64,000 bases of DNA from Domibacillus indicus (GTDB lineage: Bacteria; Bacillota; Bacilli; Bacillales; Domibacillaceae). The notes beneath the pieces are model-generated. The model was not told where the DNA came from, did no database searches, and saw only the letters and a program-made list of their open reading frames with translations. Shown here piece by piece: positions 8,057 through 16,891 of the stretch (position 1 is its first letter; the number at the start of each line of letters is the position of its first letter). The DNA lies in assembly GCF_000970685.1 (NCBI RefSeq), contig NZ_LAJB01000003.1, positions 62,001-126,000 on the forward strand, written 5' to 3'. Position numbers and translations under genes: made by a program.

Positions 8057-8914
8057 TTAGATGTTTTTGATTTCCTGCAAATACCGGGTAACGCGCCGGT
8101 CTTCTTCAAGTGGATACACAAATTGAAAGTGGCTGCCGACCCGATTTGCAGTCCTTCTAAATAACCCGATCATTTCAAACAGCGCCCGCCAGATGTCTTC
8201 TATTTCCCCGCCCGCATAAGTGGCAAGCAGGGAATACCATTCTTTTTCCGGCAGGTATTTTTTTAAACATTTGCTGTTTTTGCCCGCGCTGGCCGAAAAG
8301 CCGGTATCGATTCCGGCCTGCCACTCCAGCATAAGCAAAAGCATCGGACGGGCATGCTGGTTCAAGTGATGCTGCGCATACAAAATTTCTCCGCGCGCCA
8401 GCCCTTTTGCCACATATGTAGTGATCCACCAGAATTCATTGCAGCAGTCACCGTAAACAGCAGCGGACGGCGGCTTAATCCAGTAATCCCGGTCCGAGGA
8501 GGACACGGGAGCGGTAATGCGCCCATCTTTATCTAGTAAAATGTCAGTCAGTGAATCTTCCTGCTCATAATGATCAATATCCCTGATCGGCATAAGCGTC
8601 AGGTCAATCCGGTTCCCGTCCGTAAACAGCATTAAATAGGAGAAGCGGCCGCCGGGCTGCGATGGGAATAACGCCGAGGTCTGCGGCGTCTGCATGATGA
8701 GCCGTTTACCGAACACATCAATCCATTCCGGTTCGCTTAAAAACGATTCCATTTCGGTAACCGCGTATACAATGTCATAATCCTGAAAATCGTCCTTCGG
8801 GGCATTCGGATTGACGCGCGAGCCATTCATGCCGACAAGGCGGACCCGTTCGTCCCGCCTGGCCGTATCCAAAATAAGCTCCCTCATTTCCTGCTCAGTA
8901 CGCTGATTCCTCAT
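8057..8914 (-). CDS. Aminoglycoside 6-adenylyltransferase (AadK/AadE family)
   Basis: 285 residues. The nucleotidyltransferase core is near the N terminus: VGMNGSRVNPNAPKDDFQDYDIVYAV carries the GSR and paired acidic residues that hold Mg-ATP. LMLFTDGNRIDLTLMP supplies the third carboxylate. The C-terminal part (CCNEFWWITTYVAKGLARGE) matches the substrate domain of ANT(6) enzymes. Members adenylylate streptomycin; chromosomal aadK of B. subtilis gives low-level resistance. The gene overlaps the upstream hydrolase by 4 bp, so they are co-translated. Whether this copy gives resistance is unknown. Confidence 0.88.
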   Translation of the reverse strand: MRNQRTEQEMRELILDTARRDERVRLVGMNGSRVNPNAPKDDFQDYDIVYAVTEMESFLSEPEWIDVFGKRLIMQTPQTSALFPSQPGGRFSYLMLFTDGNRIDLTLMPIRDIDHYEQEDSLTDILLDKDGRITAPVSSSDRDYWIKPPSAAVYGDCCNEFWWITTYVAKGLARGEILYAQHHLNQHARPMLLLMLEWQAGIDTGFSASAGKNSKCLKKYLPEKEWYSLLATYAGGEIEDIWRALFEMIGLFRRTANRVGSHFQFVYPLEEDRRVTRYLQEIKNI

Positions 8915-9783
8915 TTCGCTCTCTCCCCGCTTTCCTCATGCTCCCGGATAAACGCGATAACATCATCACCGACCTGAACAGAGCCTTCGCCAAGCCAGAT
9001 TAAATGTCCCCATGTATTGTACAGCTTCAGTTTGGTTGAAGGAATATGCAGATTGGCGAAATAAGCATGTGCATTGGAAACGGAACGGTCGTTAATGCTT
9101 GCCTGAATAAGCGTCGGGCAGGTGATTCGTTCTAAATCCGACTCGGTAATGGCGGCCGAGTTTTTCAGGTCCATTAAAAATCCTTCGCCGGACCGCTGGC
9201 GGTTGTTCATTTTGCGCAGTTCTTCGATATCTTCTTCCCAGATTAAAGGCTTTGCTTCTTCATAAGACAATGTACTTAAAGAAGAAAACAGCGGCTTAAA
9301 AGCCAGGCGCGGGCTGATATTGCTGAATGTCTTCAGCAGGTTCCACGTTATCCATTCAAAGGGCTGGCGGAAAATAATCTGCGCGGTTTTATATTCCGTA
9401 TGCTCCGCTGTCAGCCAGGTGCCGACAACCGCGCTTTGCAGGGATAGTGTTTTGACTCTTTCCGGAAATAAGGAAGCGAGCTTGATTGCGCTTGTGCCGC
9501 CGGCCGACACGCCAATCAAATGCACCTGGCTGATGCTCAAATGATCCAGCAGCTTTACATACAGGCTGACCGCTTCCTCCAGTGAAGCGGCCGAGGAAAG
9601 GCCATATCCCGCCCGCGATGGCGTAATCAGCTTGCAGCCGTGATCGACCAGATGCTGATAGCCAAATTCCTCGTAACAGTTGGAGTGGCCGCCATGCATC
9701 ACAAGCACCGGCAGGCCGTCTCCCATAATTCCATATTCAAGCATATGGTTTTCTGTCTCATATGTACCGATAAGATGATTCAA
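8911..9783 (-). CDS. Alpha/beta hydrolase
   Basis: 290 residues from a TTG start at 9783, preceded by AAGGAGG with 7-8 nt spacing. It has the HG oxyanion motif (VLVMHGGHSNCYEEFG), the nucleophile elbow GVSAGG with the serine about residue 95, an acid near SINDRSV, and a C-terminal His in TWGHLIW. That is a complete Ser-Asp-His triad. A helical cap lies around residues 130-200. The substrate cannot be predicted. It is co-transcribed with the aadK-like gene. Confidence 0.86.
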   Translation of the reverse strand: MNHLIGTYETENHMLEYGIMGDGLPVLVMHGGHSNCYEEFGYQHLVDHGCKLITPSRAGYGLSSAASLEEAVSLYVKLLDHLSISQVHLIGVSAGGTSAIKLASLFPERVKTLSLQSAVVGTWLTAEHTEYKTAQIIFRQPFEWITWNLLKTFSNISPRLAFKPLFSSLSTLSYEEAKPLIWEEDIEELRKMNNRQRSGEGFLMDLKNSAAITESDLERITCPTLIQASINDRSVSNAHAYFANLHIPSTKLKLYNTWGHLIWLGEGSVQVGDDVIAFIREHEESGERAK

Positions 9784-9860
9784 GCTTTTTCCTCCTTATC
9801 GAGTCAGCCAGCACGAACGTCCGGCTTTCTCTTCCAGCCTCTCCGTGTGACAGCCCTTTT

Positions 9861-10247
9861 TTATTTGTCCACTATATCTTTTTCGATCAGCTCTTTGTTT
9901 TCGCGCGGGGAAAACACGCCTGGAGTCCAGTCCTCGAGCACGCCCACTGCTCCAATCACCCGGTTGTTGCTTTCATAAATGACGAGAGAGATGCCCTCGC
10001 CATTTTTCTGCTTTTCTTGAAGTGAATACGTGGAAGCCGTTACTTCTTCGCCATCATAAGGAGCCAGATCCAGGCCTGCGGCTGCCAGGCTTTCATACAA
10101 TTCTGGTGTATAGTCGATTATGTTCGTTTCTTCTGTTTCTTTTTTATCCAGATGCCAGCCAAGTGATTCTGCATATGTTTTATGCCCGGGCGGAATTTCT
10201 CCGCTGCAGCCGGCAAGCATCAGGAAAAGCGGCAGCCATTTTTTCAA
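9861..10247 (-). CDS. Lipoprotein, DUF4830-like
   Basis: 128 residues. It has a short signal peptide with lipobox LAGC (Cys 14), then a small domain starting YAESLGWHLDKKE and ending IGAVGVLEDWTPGVF. The pattern resembles the DUF4830 family of Bacillaceae lipoproteins, an assignment made from memory of the pattern only. No partner is obvious. Upstream lies a short array of TGTCC motifs. Confidence 0.65.
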   Translation of the reverse strand: MKKWLPLFLMLAGCSGEIPPGHKTYAESLGWHLDKKETEETNIIDYTPELYESLAAAGLDLAPYDGEEVTASTYSLQEKQKNGEGISLVIYESNNRVIGAVGVLEDWTPGVFSPRENKELIEKDIVDK

Positions 10248-10262
10248 TTCATTTCCCCCTTT

Positions 10263-10341
10263 TGTCCGCTTACTTCATTTTGTGTCCATTTCTCCCCGGT
10301 TATGTCCCGCTGCCCAAATTCATTCCGGCGAATTTATGTCC
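10263..10341. repeat. TGTCC motif array with 20-nt period
   Basis: TGTCC starts at 10263, 10283 and 10303 (exact 20-nt steps) and again at 10337. The first three lie in the gap between the DUF523 gene stop and the lipoprotein gene start; the last falls inside the DUF523 coding end. Confidence 0.5.
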
Positions 10342-10793
10342 GCTTCCTCTAAAAATTCTTCTTCTGATAAAACCTTGATCCCATTTCGCCGCAGCAAAGC
10401 CGCCGTTACGCCGGCGCCTGGTATTTTTTCACCTGAAAAGGTGCCGTTGTAAATCGCTTTGCTCCCGCATGATGGACTGTTTTCTTTCAGCACAACGATG
10501 GCAGCCCCGGCCTCCTTTGCCATCTTAAGCGTTTCTGCTGCACCGGCCATGTACATCGCTGTTACGTCACGGCCAAGTGAATCGACGACGCTGGCCCGTC
10601 CATTGAGCACATCTTCCCCTGTTCCGCCGATGATTTCTGCCGGCGGCCTTGGTGTTTGAAACCCGCCGAGCAGCTCGGGACAGGCCATAACTGCTTTTTT
10701 TTCATCGACAAGCCGGCGGATGCGTTCATCAAGACGATCTGTTCCGTTATACCGCACCTTCATTCCTGCCAGGCACGAACTGACTAAAATCAT
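10320..10793 (-). CDS. DUF523 family protein
   Basis: 157 residues from ATG 10793, placed 9 nt after AGGAGA; an upstream GTG at 10802 touches that site. Conserved features are VSSCLAGMKVRYNG, VMACPELLGGFQTPRPPAEI, VVLKENSPSCGSKAIYNGTF and GAGVTAALLRRNGIKVLSE. The paired cysteine motifs SSCL, CPEL and SCGS are typical of DUF523 (YbbK-like) and suggest metal or thiol chemistry, but the function is not established. Confidence 0.88.
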   Translation of the reverse strand: MILVSSCLAGMKVRYNGTDRLDERIRRLVDEKKAVMACPELLGGFQTPRPPAEIIGGTGEDVLNGRASVVDSLGRDVTAMYMAGAAETLKMAKEAGAAIVVLKENSPSCGSKAIYNGTFSGEKIPGAGVTAALLRRNGIKVLSEEEFLEEADINSPE

Positions 10794-10932
10794 CTTTATC
10801 ACTCTCCTGGTATAAGGTGATCCAAATTATAACATAAAAGGAAAAAGCGGCGGGCACGCTGTTAATGGAACTGTCGATTTTCCATTGGAGAGAGCTGCTT
10901 GAAAAGTGCTATGATCGTCTTGAGGAGATGAA

Positions 10933-12330
10933 ATGATGAAAACAGTTGTGATAATCGGCGGCGGCATTACCGGCGTTACTGCTATGTATCATCTGGCCGT
11001 CCAAAAACCCGAATGGAACATTGTGCTCATTGAACAGGACGAGCAGCTGGGCGGCAAAATCCGGACGGTGACGCACGGCGGCTTTACGATTGAAACAGGC
11101 GCGGATTCGATTGTGGCCCGGAATGCGGGGGTCATGCCGCTTGTAGAAGAACTGGAACTGACGGACAAACTCGTCTATAACGAAACCGGCGTTTCTTATT
11201 TATTTACCGATGGCACGCTGCATAAAATTCCCGAGGAAACCGTATTCGGCATTCCGACCAGCACGGAATCCCTGCAGGAAAGCACACTTCTATCTGAAAA
11301 AGGCAAGCAGGAAGCGCTGGCTGACTTCGAAAAAACAGATAATCCGTTTGGTCCGGATGACTCTGTCGGCGACTTTTTAACGTATTATTTAGGGCCGGAA
11401 ATCGTCGAAAAACAAATTGCACCGGTTTTATCCGGCGTTTATTCCGGCAAGCTCCACAATTTAACGATGAAATCCACGCTGCCCTATTTGCTTGAGTATA
11501 AAAACAAATATGGCAGCATTATCAAAGGCTTTTCAGCCAATAAGGAAACCTTTCTCGGAGAAAAAGCACGCAAGAAATTTATTTCTTTTCAAGGCGGGCT
11601 CGGCACACTGATCGACCGGCTAGAAGAGAGGTCAGCCGGAGCCCGCGTGCGGAAGGGAACAGCTGTCACGAAGCTTGAACAAAAAGAAAACGGCTGCTCG
11701 GTTTCCCTGCAAAATGGAGAAACCATCGAAGCAGATGACGTGATTCTGGCCATCCCGCATCATGCCGCTCAAAAAATACTGGCGGATGCCTCCCTGGATC
11801 AGCACTTTGATCAATTTCAAAACTCATCGCTTACCAGCGTTTATCTTGGCTTTGACATTCCTGATGAGCGCCTGCCGGCAGACGGCACCGGCTTTATTGT
11901 GACGGCCGGAAGCGGCTTAACGTGTGACGCCTGCACCTGGACGAGCCGAAAATGGGCGCATACATCTAAGGACCGCAAGCTGCTTGTCCGGCTGTTTTAC
12001 AAAAGCACCAGTCCGCATTATGCGGCTCTGGCCCGAATGAGTGAAAAGGAGCTTGTCGAAACAGCTCTGGCTGACCTGGAAAAAAGCCTGGGCATTGCTG
12101 AAAAGCCACAGACGGTTGAGATAACTCCCTGGACAAATCTTATGCCGAATTACCATCTCGGCCATGGCCAGGCAGTGGCCGAGCTTTCCGAAAAGCTGAA
12201 TGAGCGCTATCCGAACATCCATCTGGCCGGCTGCTCCTACTTTGGCGTCGGCATCGGCGCCTGCATTCAAAATGGACGGCAGACCGCGGATGCCGTTCTG
12301 CAAAACGGGCACACTTCTAAAAAGGAGTGA
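10933..12330 (+). CDS. hemY: Coproporphyrinogen III oxidase (protoporphyrinogen oxidase family)
   Basis: 465 residues. The N-terminal FAD dinucleotide motif is VVIIGGGITGVTA, followed by IEQDEQLGGKIRT and FTIETGADSIV. The C terminus carries the FAD-contacting LAGCSYFGVGIGACIQNGRQTA. In Firmicutes this enzyme (HemY/CgoX) oxidises coproporphyrinogen III in the coproporphyrin-dependent haem pathway. It normally sits next to hemE and hemH in Bacillus; here it is alone, so either this is a second copy or the haem genes are dispersed. It starts behind GGAGATGAA. A small acidic/basic protein gene follows within 6 bp. Confidence 0.9.
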   Translation: MMKTVVIIGGGITGVTAMYHLAVQKPEWNIVLIEQDEQLGGKIRTVTHGGFTIETGADSIVARNAGVMPLVEELELTDKLVYNETGVSYLFTDGTLHKIPEETVFGIPTSTESLQESTLLSEKGKQEALADFEKTDNPFGPDDSVGDFLTYYLGPEIVEKQIAPVLSGVYSGKLHNLTMKSTLPYLLEYKNKYGSIIKGFSANKETFLGEKARKKFISFQGGLGTLIDRLEERSAGARVRKGTAVTKLEQKENGCSVSLQNGETIEADDVILAIPHHAAQKILADASLDQHFDQFQNSSLTSVYLGFDIPDERLPADGTGFIVTAGSGLTCDACTWTSRKWAHTSKDRKLLVRLFYKSTSPHYAALARMSEKELVETALADLEKSLGIAEKPQTVEITPWTNLMPNYHLGHGQAVAELSEKLNERYPNIHLAGCSYFGVGIGACIQNGRQTADAVLQNGHTSKKE

Positions 12331-12335
12331 TGGCT

Positions 12336-12476
12336 ATGGACAACAAAGAATATGAAGAAAGATCAAAAAGCAATACAAAGTACGTGCAAATGGAAGAAAA
12401 TGAACGCTTAAAAACGAAAAACCGGGAGCCCAATGACCAGAATCGAATGAAAAGCGTGGAAAACCGCCGCATTTAA
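12336..12476 (+). CDS. 46-residue hydrophilic protein
   Basis: ATG 12336 lies 8 nt after an AAGGAG that overlaps the hemY stop. The product is entirely charged or polar (many Glu, Lys, Asn and Arg), with no hydrophobic segment, and is probably disordered. A good ribosome binding site, tight spacing to hemY and a strong terminator after it support a real gene. Family and function unknown. Confidence 0.65.
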   Translation: MDNKEYEERSKSNTKYVQMEENERLKTKNREPNDQNRMKSVENRRI

Positions 12477-12490
12477 AATGAAACTGTAAA

Positions 12491-12533
12491 ATAAGCGCTA
12501 TTCCTGCCAGATAAGGAATAGCGCTTTGTTTTG
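12491..12533 (+). terminator. Terminator of hemY operon
   Basis: AGCGCTATTCC and GGAATAGCGCT form an 11-bp perfect stem, followed by TTGTTTTG. The 150 bp between here and the next gene end at 12685 show nothing else I can support. Confidence 0.9.
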
Positions 12534-12684
12534 GCTTTATTCATCTGGCGTTACTGTGAATCGATCCTTCGGCGAGCAACATAATAAAAGCCGCTATCTG
12601 CAAACTGGAATACCTCTTCTTGCCGGAATCTTTAAAATTACCCCCCGCGTCATCACAGCGGTCATAAAGCGGCCAGGCTCCGGC

Positions 12685-13341
12685 TTATCCAATCCCCTCT
12701 CCTGCAGTCAGATCCAATACTAACGGCTCATACAGCGGCTTCGGCTCCGGCGTTTTTTCCGGCCGGCCCTGCTGGTCTTTTTCCCAGTTCATTAAAATTT
12801 TGCGGACATATGCCCAGGCCGTGATGCCTTTTGCGGCAGCGATTTCCCAGGCTTCTTCGACTTTGTCCGTTCCGAGTGATTGTTCAAAATGAAGGCATTC
12901 TGATAAAAAAGCTTCTCTGTTTATATTCTTTTGTTTGTTATTCTTCTGTTCGTTCTTCTCTGGTATAGGGGCTGGCAATCCGGCGGCTTCGACTGCCACT
13001 TCTGCCTGGATCATTCCGCCAAATTGTGTCATTGCACCGTAGCAAATTGTATACCATTTTGTTTTATCAAAAGCCATTGTATTGAAATTGCCGGTTAAAA
13101 TAAGCCCCTGCTTTTCAAGACGCTGAAGAGTCCTGGCAATCGTTGCGGCACTCCAAAACGGAAACTGCTTCTGCCAGTCTTCGTATGTGTTATAAACCCA
13201 GCTTTTTCCCTCGATTACATGCTTTCTTTTCAAAATCCAGTAATGAATCTGCTGCAAAATGACCGCTTCGTTCAGCCCAATTTCCGCTGCAAGCTCCGGC
13301 AAAATAAGCAGCGGCCGTTCGTTTCTCATAAGCTTTGACAT
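12685..13341 (-). CDS. DnaD-like replication/primosome protein
   Basis: 218 residues. The N-terminal part (about 1-100) looks like a winged-helix replication initiator: LAAEIGLNEAVILQQIHYWILKRKHVIEGKSWVYNTYEDWQKQFPFWS and TLQRLEKQGLILTGNFN. The C-terminal part (about 145-195) has the DnaD-like pattern EEAWEIAAAKGITAWAYVRKILMNW. A basic Asn/Lys linker joins them. Such proteins load helicase or act in phage and plasmid replication. No other mobile-element genes are near, so it may be a remnant of an integrated element or a host paralogue. Confidence 0.8.
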   Translation of the reverse strand: MSKLMRNERPLLILPELAAEIGLNEAVILQQIHYWILKRKHVIEGKSWVYNTYEDWQKQFPFWSAATIARTLQRLEKQGLILTGNFNTMAFDKTKWYTICYGAMTQFGGMIQAEVAVEAAGLPAPIPEKNEQKNNKQKNINREAFLSECLHFEQSLGTDKVEEAWEIAAAKGITAWAYVRKILMNWEKDQQGRPEKTPEPKPLYEPLVLDLTAGEGIG

Positions 13342-13443
13342 GTGGAAAACTCCTTTTTCTTTTTATATACAAAAAATGAAAAAAAACGATACCATTTGAC
13401 TAAATTTGTTACAATAAAGAAAGAATCGCAGTGGAGGAGAAAA

Positions 13444-15093
13444 ATGAAGCTGGTTTCATACACGTACAACTGGATGACAACAACGCTTAAAGGCCGTTTT
13501 TTCACCGGTATTGCTGCACTTATTTTGTTCGGGGGGCTGCTGTCGATTTTGCCGCTGCTCATTTTCGTCCAGGAACAGCGGGAAGACGATGCATTGATGA
13601 ATTTAAACGAAGTTCTTCAAATGCAGCAGGAGGTTATATCCGAATGGCAGGATGAGCTGACCCGGGATATTAATTATTTAAGCGAGCTGCCGGAAGCATC
13701 ATGGAAAGAGAAAGATAGTTTTTATGAAAAGCTCAATCTGCTCGGAAAAAACCGGACGCTTTTTTACGATTTGTTTTATGCGGACCGGTCCGGTGATATT
13801 TTATACAATACAAATGCAGCAGCCCAAACAAGAAAGATCAATGTATATGATATGCCTTATTTTCAGGAAGGAATGGAGTGGCATACATATACAACGGGTA
13901 TCCGGCTTATTGGGGAAAGCGACACCCGCTCTGTAATTTTTTCTGCTCCGGTTACAAATGAAAACGGGCGGTTTGGCGGCATATTGGCAGGCATTGTGCT
14001 GGCTGACTCACTCCGCTATATCGTCAGTGATTTTGCATACGGGGAAACGGGGACGGTTTATCTTGCAGATAAAATGGGAACCGTCTTAAGCGCTTCTTCC
14101 AATGAGTTTCCTTCTTCGATCAAGGATACCGATATTTTTCAGGCTGCCCTTCAGGAAAAGCAGCAGACGGAGCCATATGACAATGCGGATGGCATCAGGT
14201 CCATTGGCCAGTATAAGTGGATTAACCACAACGAATGGGTGCTCATCAGCGAGGTGTCAATGGCAGAAATTGAAGCCCCTTTTTATGAAACTCTGTTTTT
14301 TATGGGCATCATTCTTTTGCTTATTTTTGTGATGTCGTATTTTTTTATCCGGAACTTAATTCAGCAAATGACCGGTCCTATTCAGGCGCTGCTTGAAGGA
14401 ACGGCTATTTTGCGCAAGGGCGGCTACGGGCATCGAATTGACCAGAATAGGATGGCACATTCCGCCAGAGAATTCAGTGAGCTGTGCAGCGCTTATAATG
14501 ATATGGCGGACGGCCTTCAAAAAGAGCATGCTCTCCGCCTTCAGGCAGAAGAAGATATGCGACGGACCAATGAACAGCTGCGCCGTTTATCTCTCAGCGA
14601 CGGACTGACGGGCATCGGCAACCGGCGCTATTTTGATGAAAAGCTCGCTTCTCTTTTTCAAGAGGCCTCGCAGGCTGAACAGCCTCTGTCCCTGATTTTG
14701 ATCGATGTTGATTTTTTTAAAAAGTACAACGATTACTACGGCCATGATGCCGGTGACCGTGCGCTTCAGCTCGTTGCAGGAGCAGTAGAAAAAACAGCAC
14801 AAAAGTACGGCTTGTTTGCAGCGCGGTACGGCGGGGAGGAATTAGCCGTCATTGTTCCGCCTGGATCAAAAGCGGACGTGCGGGAGATTGGCGGAGAGCT
14901 TTTGGCGTCAGTTGGACAGCTGGATATTTTGCATGAAAAAGCGCCGGCCGGCCGTTTATCCATTAGTGCCGGCGCCGCCACGCTGGTTCCAACGCCTATT
15001 TTGTCTCCGCGCCTGCTTATTCAGTACGCGGATAAAGCCCTGTACCAATCCAAGCAGCAGGGCCGTGGAAGAGTGACGTTTACTTCTCTATAG
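13444..15093 (+). CDS. Membrane diguanylate cyclase (dCACHE-like sensor, HAMP, GGDEF)
   Basis: 549 residues from ATG 13444, behind GGAGGAG. TM1 at about 20-43, an extracytoplasmic sensor to about 280 with CACHE-like features (NVYDMPYFQEGMEWHTYTTG, VIFSAPVTNENGRFGGILAG, GETGTVYLADKMGTVL), TM2 at about 282-303, a HAMP-like segment, then GGDEF. The GGDEF domain has DGLTGIGNRRYFDE, DVDFFKKYNDYYGHDAGD and the active-site signature RYGGEEL, so it should make c-di-GMP. No inhibitory RxxD is evident next to it. It probably couples a small extracellular ligand to c-di-GMP level. Confidence 0.92.
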   Translation: MKLVSYTYNWMTTTLKGRFFTGIAALILFGGLLSILPLLIFVQEQREDDALMNLNEVLQMQQEVISEWQDELTRDINYLSELPEASWKEKDSFYEKLNLLGKNRTLFYDLFYADRSGDILYNTNAAAQTRKINVYDMPYFQEGMEWHTYTTGIRLIGESDTRSVIFSAPVTNENGRFGGILAGIVLADSLRYIVSDFAYGETGTVYLADKMGTVLSASSNEFPSSIKDTDIFQAALQEKQQTEPYDNADGIRSIGQYKWINHNEWVLISEVSMAEIEAPFYETLFFMGIILLLIFVMSYFFIRNLIQQMTGPIQALLEGTAILRKGGYGHRIDQNRMAHSAREFSELCSAYNDMADGLQKEHALRLQAEEDMRRTNEQLRRLSLSDGLTGIGNRRYFDEKLASLFQEASQAEQPLSLILIDVDFFKKYNDYYGHDAGDRALQLVAGAVEKTAQKYGLFAARYGGEELAVIVPPGSKADVREIGGELLASVGQLDILHEKAPAGRLSISAGAATLVPTPILSPRLLIQYADKALYQSKQQGRGRVTFTSL

Positions 15094-15096
15094 TAA

Positions 15097-15128
15097 AAAG
15101 CCGGTGTCCACTGCTCTGGACTCCGGCT
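15097..15128 (-). terminator. Hairpin left of repeat E1
   Basis: AGCCGG and GTCCA arms with matching complements (one T-T mismatch). Read on the minus strand it is followed by TTTTTAC. It resembles the hairpin at 15276-15305. Confidence 0.7.
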
Positions 15129-15274
15129 CAGGCTGTTGGCAAACGCCCGCTTTCGGCGTCACTTGCCAGCTGTGAATGCTCATGACCAAAAGGTCACTCC
15201 GCTTCCCAGCCGGCTGCGTTCCTGGAAAGGCAGACGCTTTCAATCAGCCTGGGTTCTAACTTTGTCTACGCTCT
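15129..15274. repeat. Interspersed palindromic repeat E1 (about 146 bp)
   Basis: It starts CAGGCTGTTGGCAAACGC and ends TAACTTTGTCTACGCTCT. It is homologous, in inverse orientation, to the copies at 56246-56395 and 60494-60644. The centre is a nested hairpin with TGACC/GGTCA at the apex. It lies exactly between two related terminator hairpins in a convergent gene gap. Confidence 0.88.
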
Positions 15275-15275
15275 T

Positions 15276-15311
15276 AGCCGGTGCCCATTTCTCTGGGCAC
15301 CGGCTTTTTTA
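15276..15311 (+). terminator. Terminator right of repeat E1
   Basis: AGCCGGTGCCCA and TGGGCACCGGCT form a 12-bp perfect stem followed by TTTTT. It serves the diguanylate cyclase gene side. Confidence 0.85.
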
Positions 15312-15323
15312 GCAGAACGATGT

Positions 15324-16754
15324 TTACACGGTAAACAGCTGCTTCACCGAATCTTTGCGCATTTTCGGCGTTAATACGTATAACACGTCTTCTTCTTTTA
15401 AAACGGTGCCTCCATAAGGGGTAATAAGTTTGTCTCCCCTGATGACCGCCGTAATTAACGTTTTATCCGGCAGAACCAGATCTTGAATTTTTTTTCCGGC
15501 AGCGGAACCCCGGACGACTACTTCAATCATTTCACTGTTTGTTTTCCCCATGGAAACAAGCTCGAGGCTGTGAGGCGGCTGAATGACTTTCCCCGTCCCT
15601 TCCACCTTGAAAAATGAGGCAGCCGGGCCGATCAGAGCACCCTGAACAAGAGCGGACAATAAGACGACGAAAAACACAGCATTAAAAAGCAAATGACTGT
15701 CGTCAATTCCAGCGACAAGCGGATAGGTTGCCAGAATAATCGGAACCGCTCCCTTTAAGCCCGCCCAGGAAATAAAAAGCTTTTCGTTAAAAGAAAACGT
15801 TTTGCCGGGCAGGCTGAGCAGAACGCCGGCAGGACGCGCCAGGAAAATTAAAATAGCCGCAAGCAGGACACCCTGCCAGGCAACGTCCAAAAGCTGGGCA
15901 GGAAAAACGAGCATTCCAAGCAGCGTAAACATGACAATCTGCATCATCCAGGCAAAGCCTTCATTAAAACGGATAATAGCATGGCGGTAGGTTACATCTT
16001 TGTTGCCAAGCATAACTGCCATTACATAAACAGTTAAAAAACCGCTTGCCTTGCACACTGTAACAAGGCTGAACGCAAACACAGCGAGCGCAATGGTTAA
16101 AACCGGGTAAAGACCTGATGAATCAAGATTGATCCGGTTAATCAGCCATAAAGAAAGTTTTCCAAAAAGAAGCCCAAAGGCCAGTCCGGCACCCATCTGC
16201 CAGATAAAGTAGAATAAAAGAGAGAATGGTTCGAATGAAGGAGCTTGAATGAGGCCAATCAAAGTAATGGTTAAAAATACAGCCATTGGATCATTAGTGC
16301 CCGATTCCGCTTCGAGTACGCTGCGAAGACGCGTTTTAATGTTTTTGCCGCCGAGTACGCTAAAAACAGCCGCTGCATCGGTTGAGCCGACAATTGCACC
16401 AAACAAAATCCCTTCCAGCCAGCTGACATTCAATATGTACACAGCCGCTGCGCCCGAAACAAATGTTGTAATCAGGACGCCGAACGTCGCCAGCGACAAA
16501 GCCGGCTTCGCGACTGATTTAATATGAGCTGCTTTTGTTTGAAGACCCCCTTCAAACAAAATAACAATCAGGGCAAGCGTGCCGATCAGCTGCGTCAGCC
16601 AGGCATCATCAAAATAATAAAACTGGTTCATAACCATACCGGCCAGAACGAAAAAAACAAGGGACGGGACACCGAGCTTGGATGAAAATTTTGCCGTCAT
16701 AACGCCCGTCAACAGCAGAGCAGCAAACAACAGTATGATATATTCAACATTCAA
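15324..16754 (-). CDS. CPA1-type K+/H+ (or Na+/H+) antiporter with TrkA-C domain
   Basis: 476 residues. About twelve membrane helices cover residues 1-390, with the CPA1 hallmarks VILFEGGLQTK, GSTDAAAVFSVL and ESGTNDPMAVFLT. A C-terminal RCK_C/TrkA-C domain (IEVVVRGSAAGKKIQDLVLPDKTLITAVIRGD and GGTVLKEEDVLYVL) follows, as in NhaP2/CvrA potassium-proton antiporters. The TTG start at 16754 has AAGGAGG 9 nt upstream. It exchanges cytoplasmic K+ (or Na+) for protons and is probably gated by nucleotide or pH through the RCK_C domain. Single gene. Confidence 0.9.
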   Translation of the reverse strand: MNVEYIILLFAALLLTGVMTAKFSSKLGVPSLVFFVLAGMVMNQFYYFDDAWLTQLIGTLALIVILFEGGLQTKAAHIKSVAKPALSLATFGVLITTFVSGAAAVYILNVSWLEGILFGAIVGSTDAAAVFSVLGGKNIKTRLRSVLEAESGTNDPMAVFLTITLIGLIQAPSFEPFSLLFYFIWQMGAGLAFGLLFGKLSLWLINRINLDSSGLYPVLTIALAVFAFSLVTVCKASGFLTVYVMAVMLGNKDVTYRHAIIRFNEGFAWMMQIVMFTLLGMLVFPAQLLDVAWQGVLLAAILIFLARPAGVLLSLPGKTFSFNEKLFISWAGLKGAVPIILATYPLVAGIDDSHLLFNAVFFVVLLSALVQGALIGPAASFFKVEGTGKVIQPPHSLELVSMGKTNSEMIEVVVRGSAAGKKIQDLVLPDKTLITAVIRGDKLITPYGGTVLKEEDVLYVLTPKMRKDSVKQLFTV

Positions 16755-16891
16755 TAAGCATTTCCTCCTTATAATTAGTACTTGTTCATAAGTTTACATT
16801 ATAACAGGATCGTTTTCCATTAATCTGCCCGGCCTGGTTTCGATTTCAGCACTTGCCCTGTACCTAACCATAAGAAAGGAGGGACAGCGCA

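Noticed and set aside
8057-8914. Acquired resistance cassette around aadK-like gene
   Set aside because: No insertion sequence or integrase nearby, and codon style matches neighbours; chromosomal aadK homologues are normal in Bacillus.
12526-12723. 65-codon plus-strand frame after the hemY terminator
   Set aside because: No start signal, overlaps the DnaD-like gene end on the other strand, no recognisable pattern.
12685-13341. Prophage, suggested by the DnaD-like protein
   Set aside because: No integrase, terminase, capsid or lysis genes on either side.
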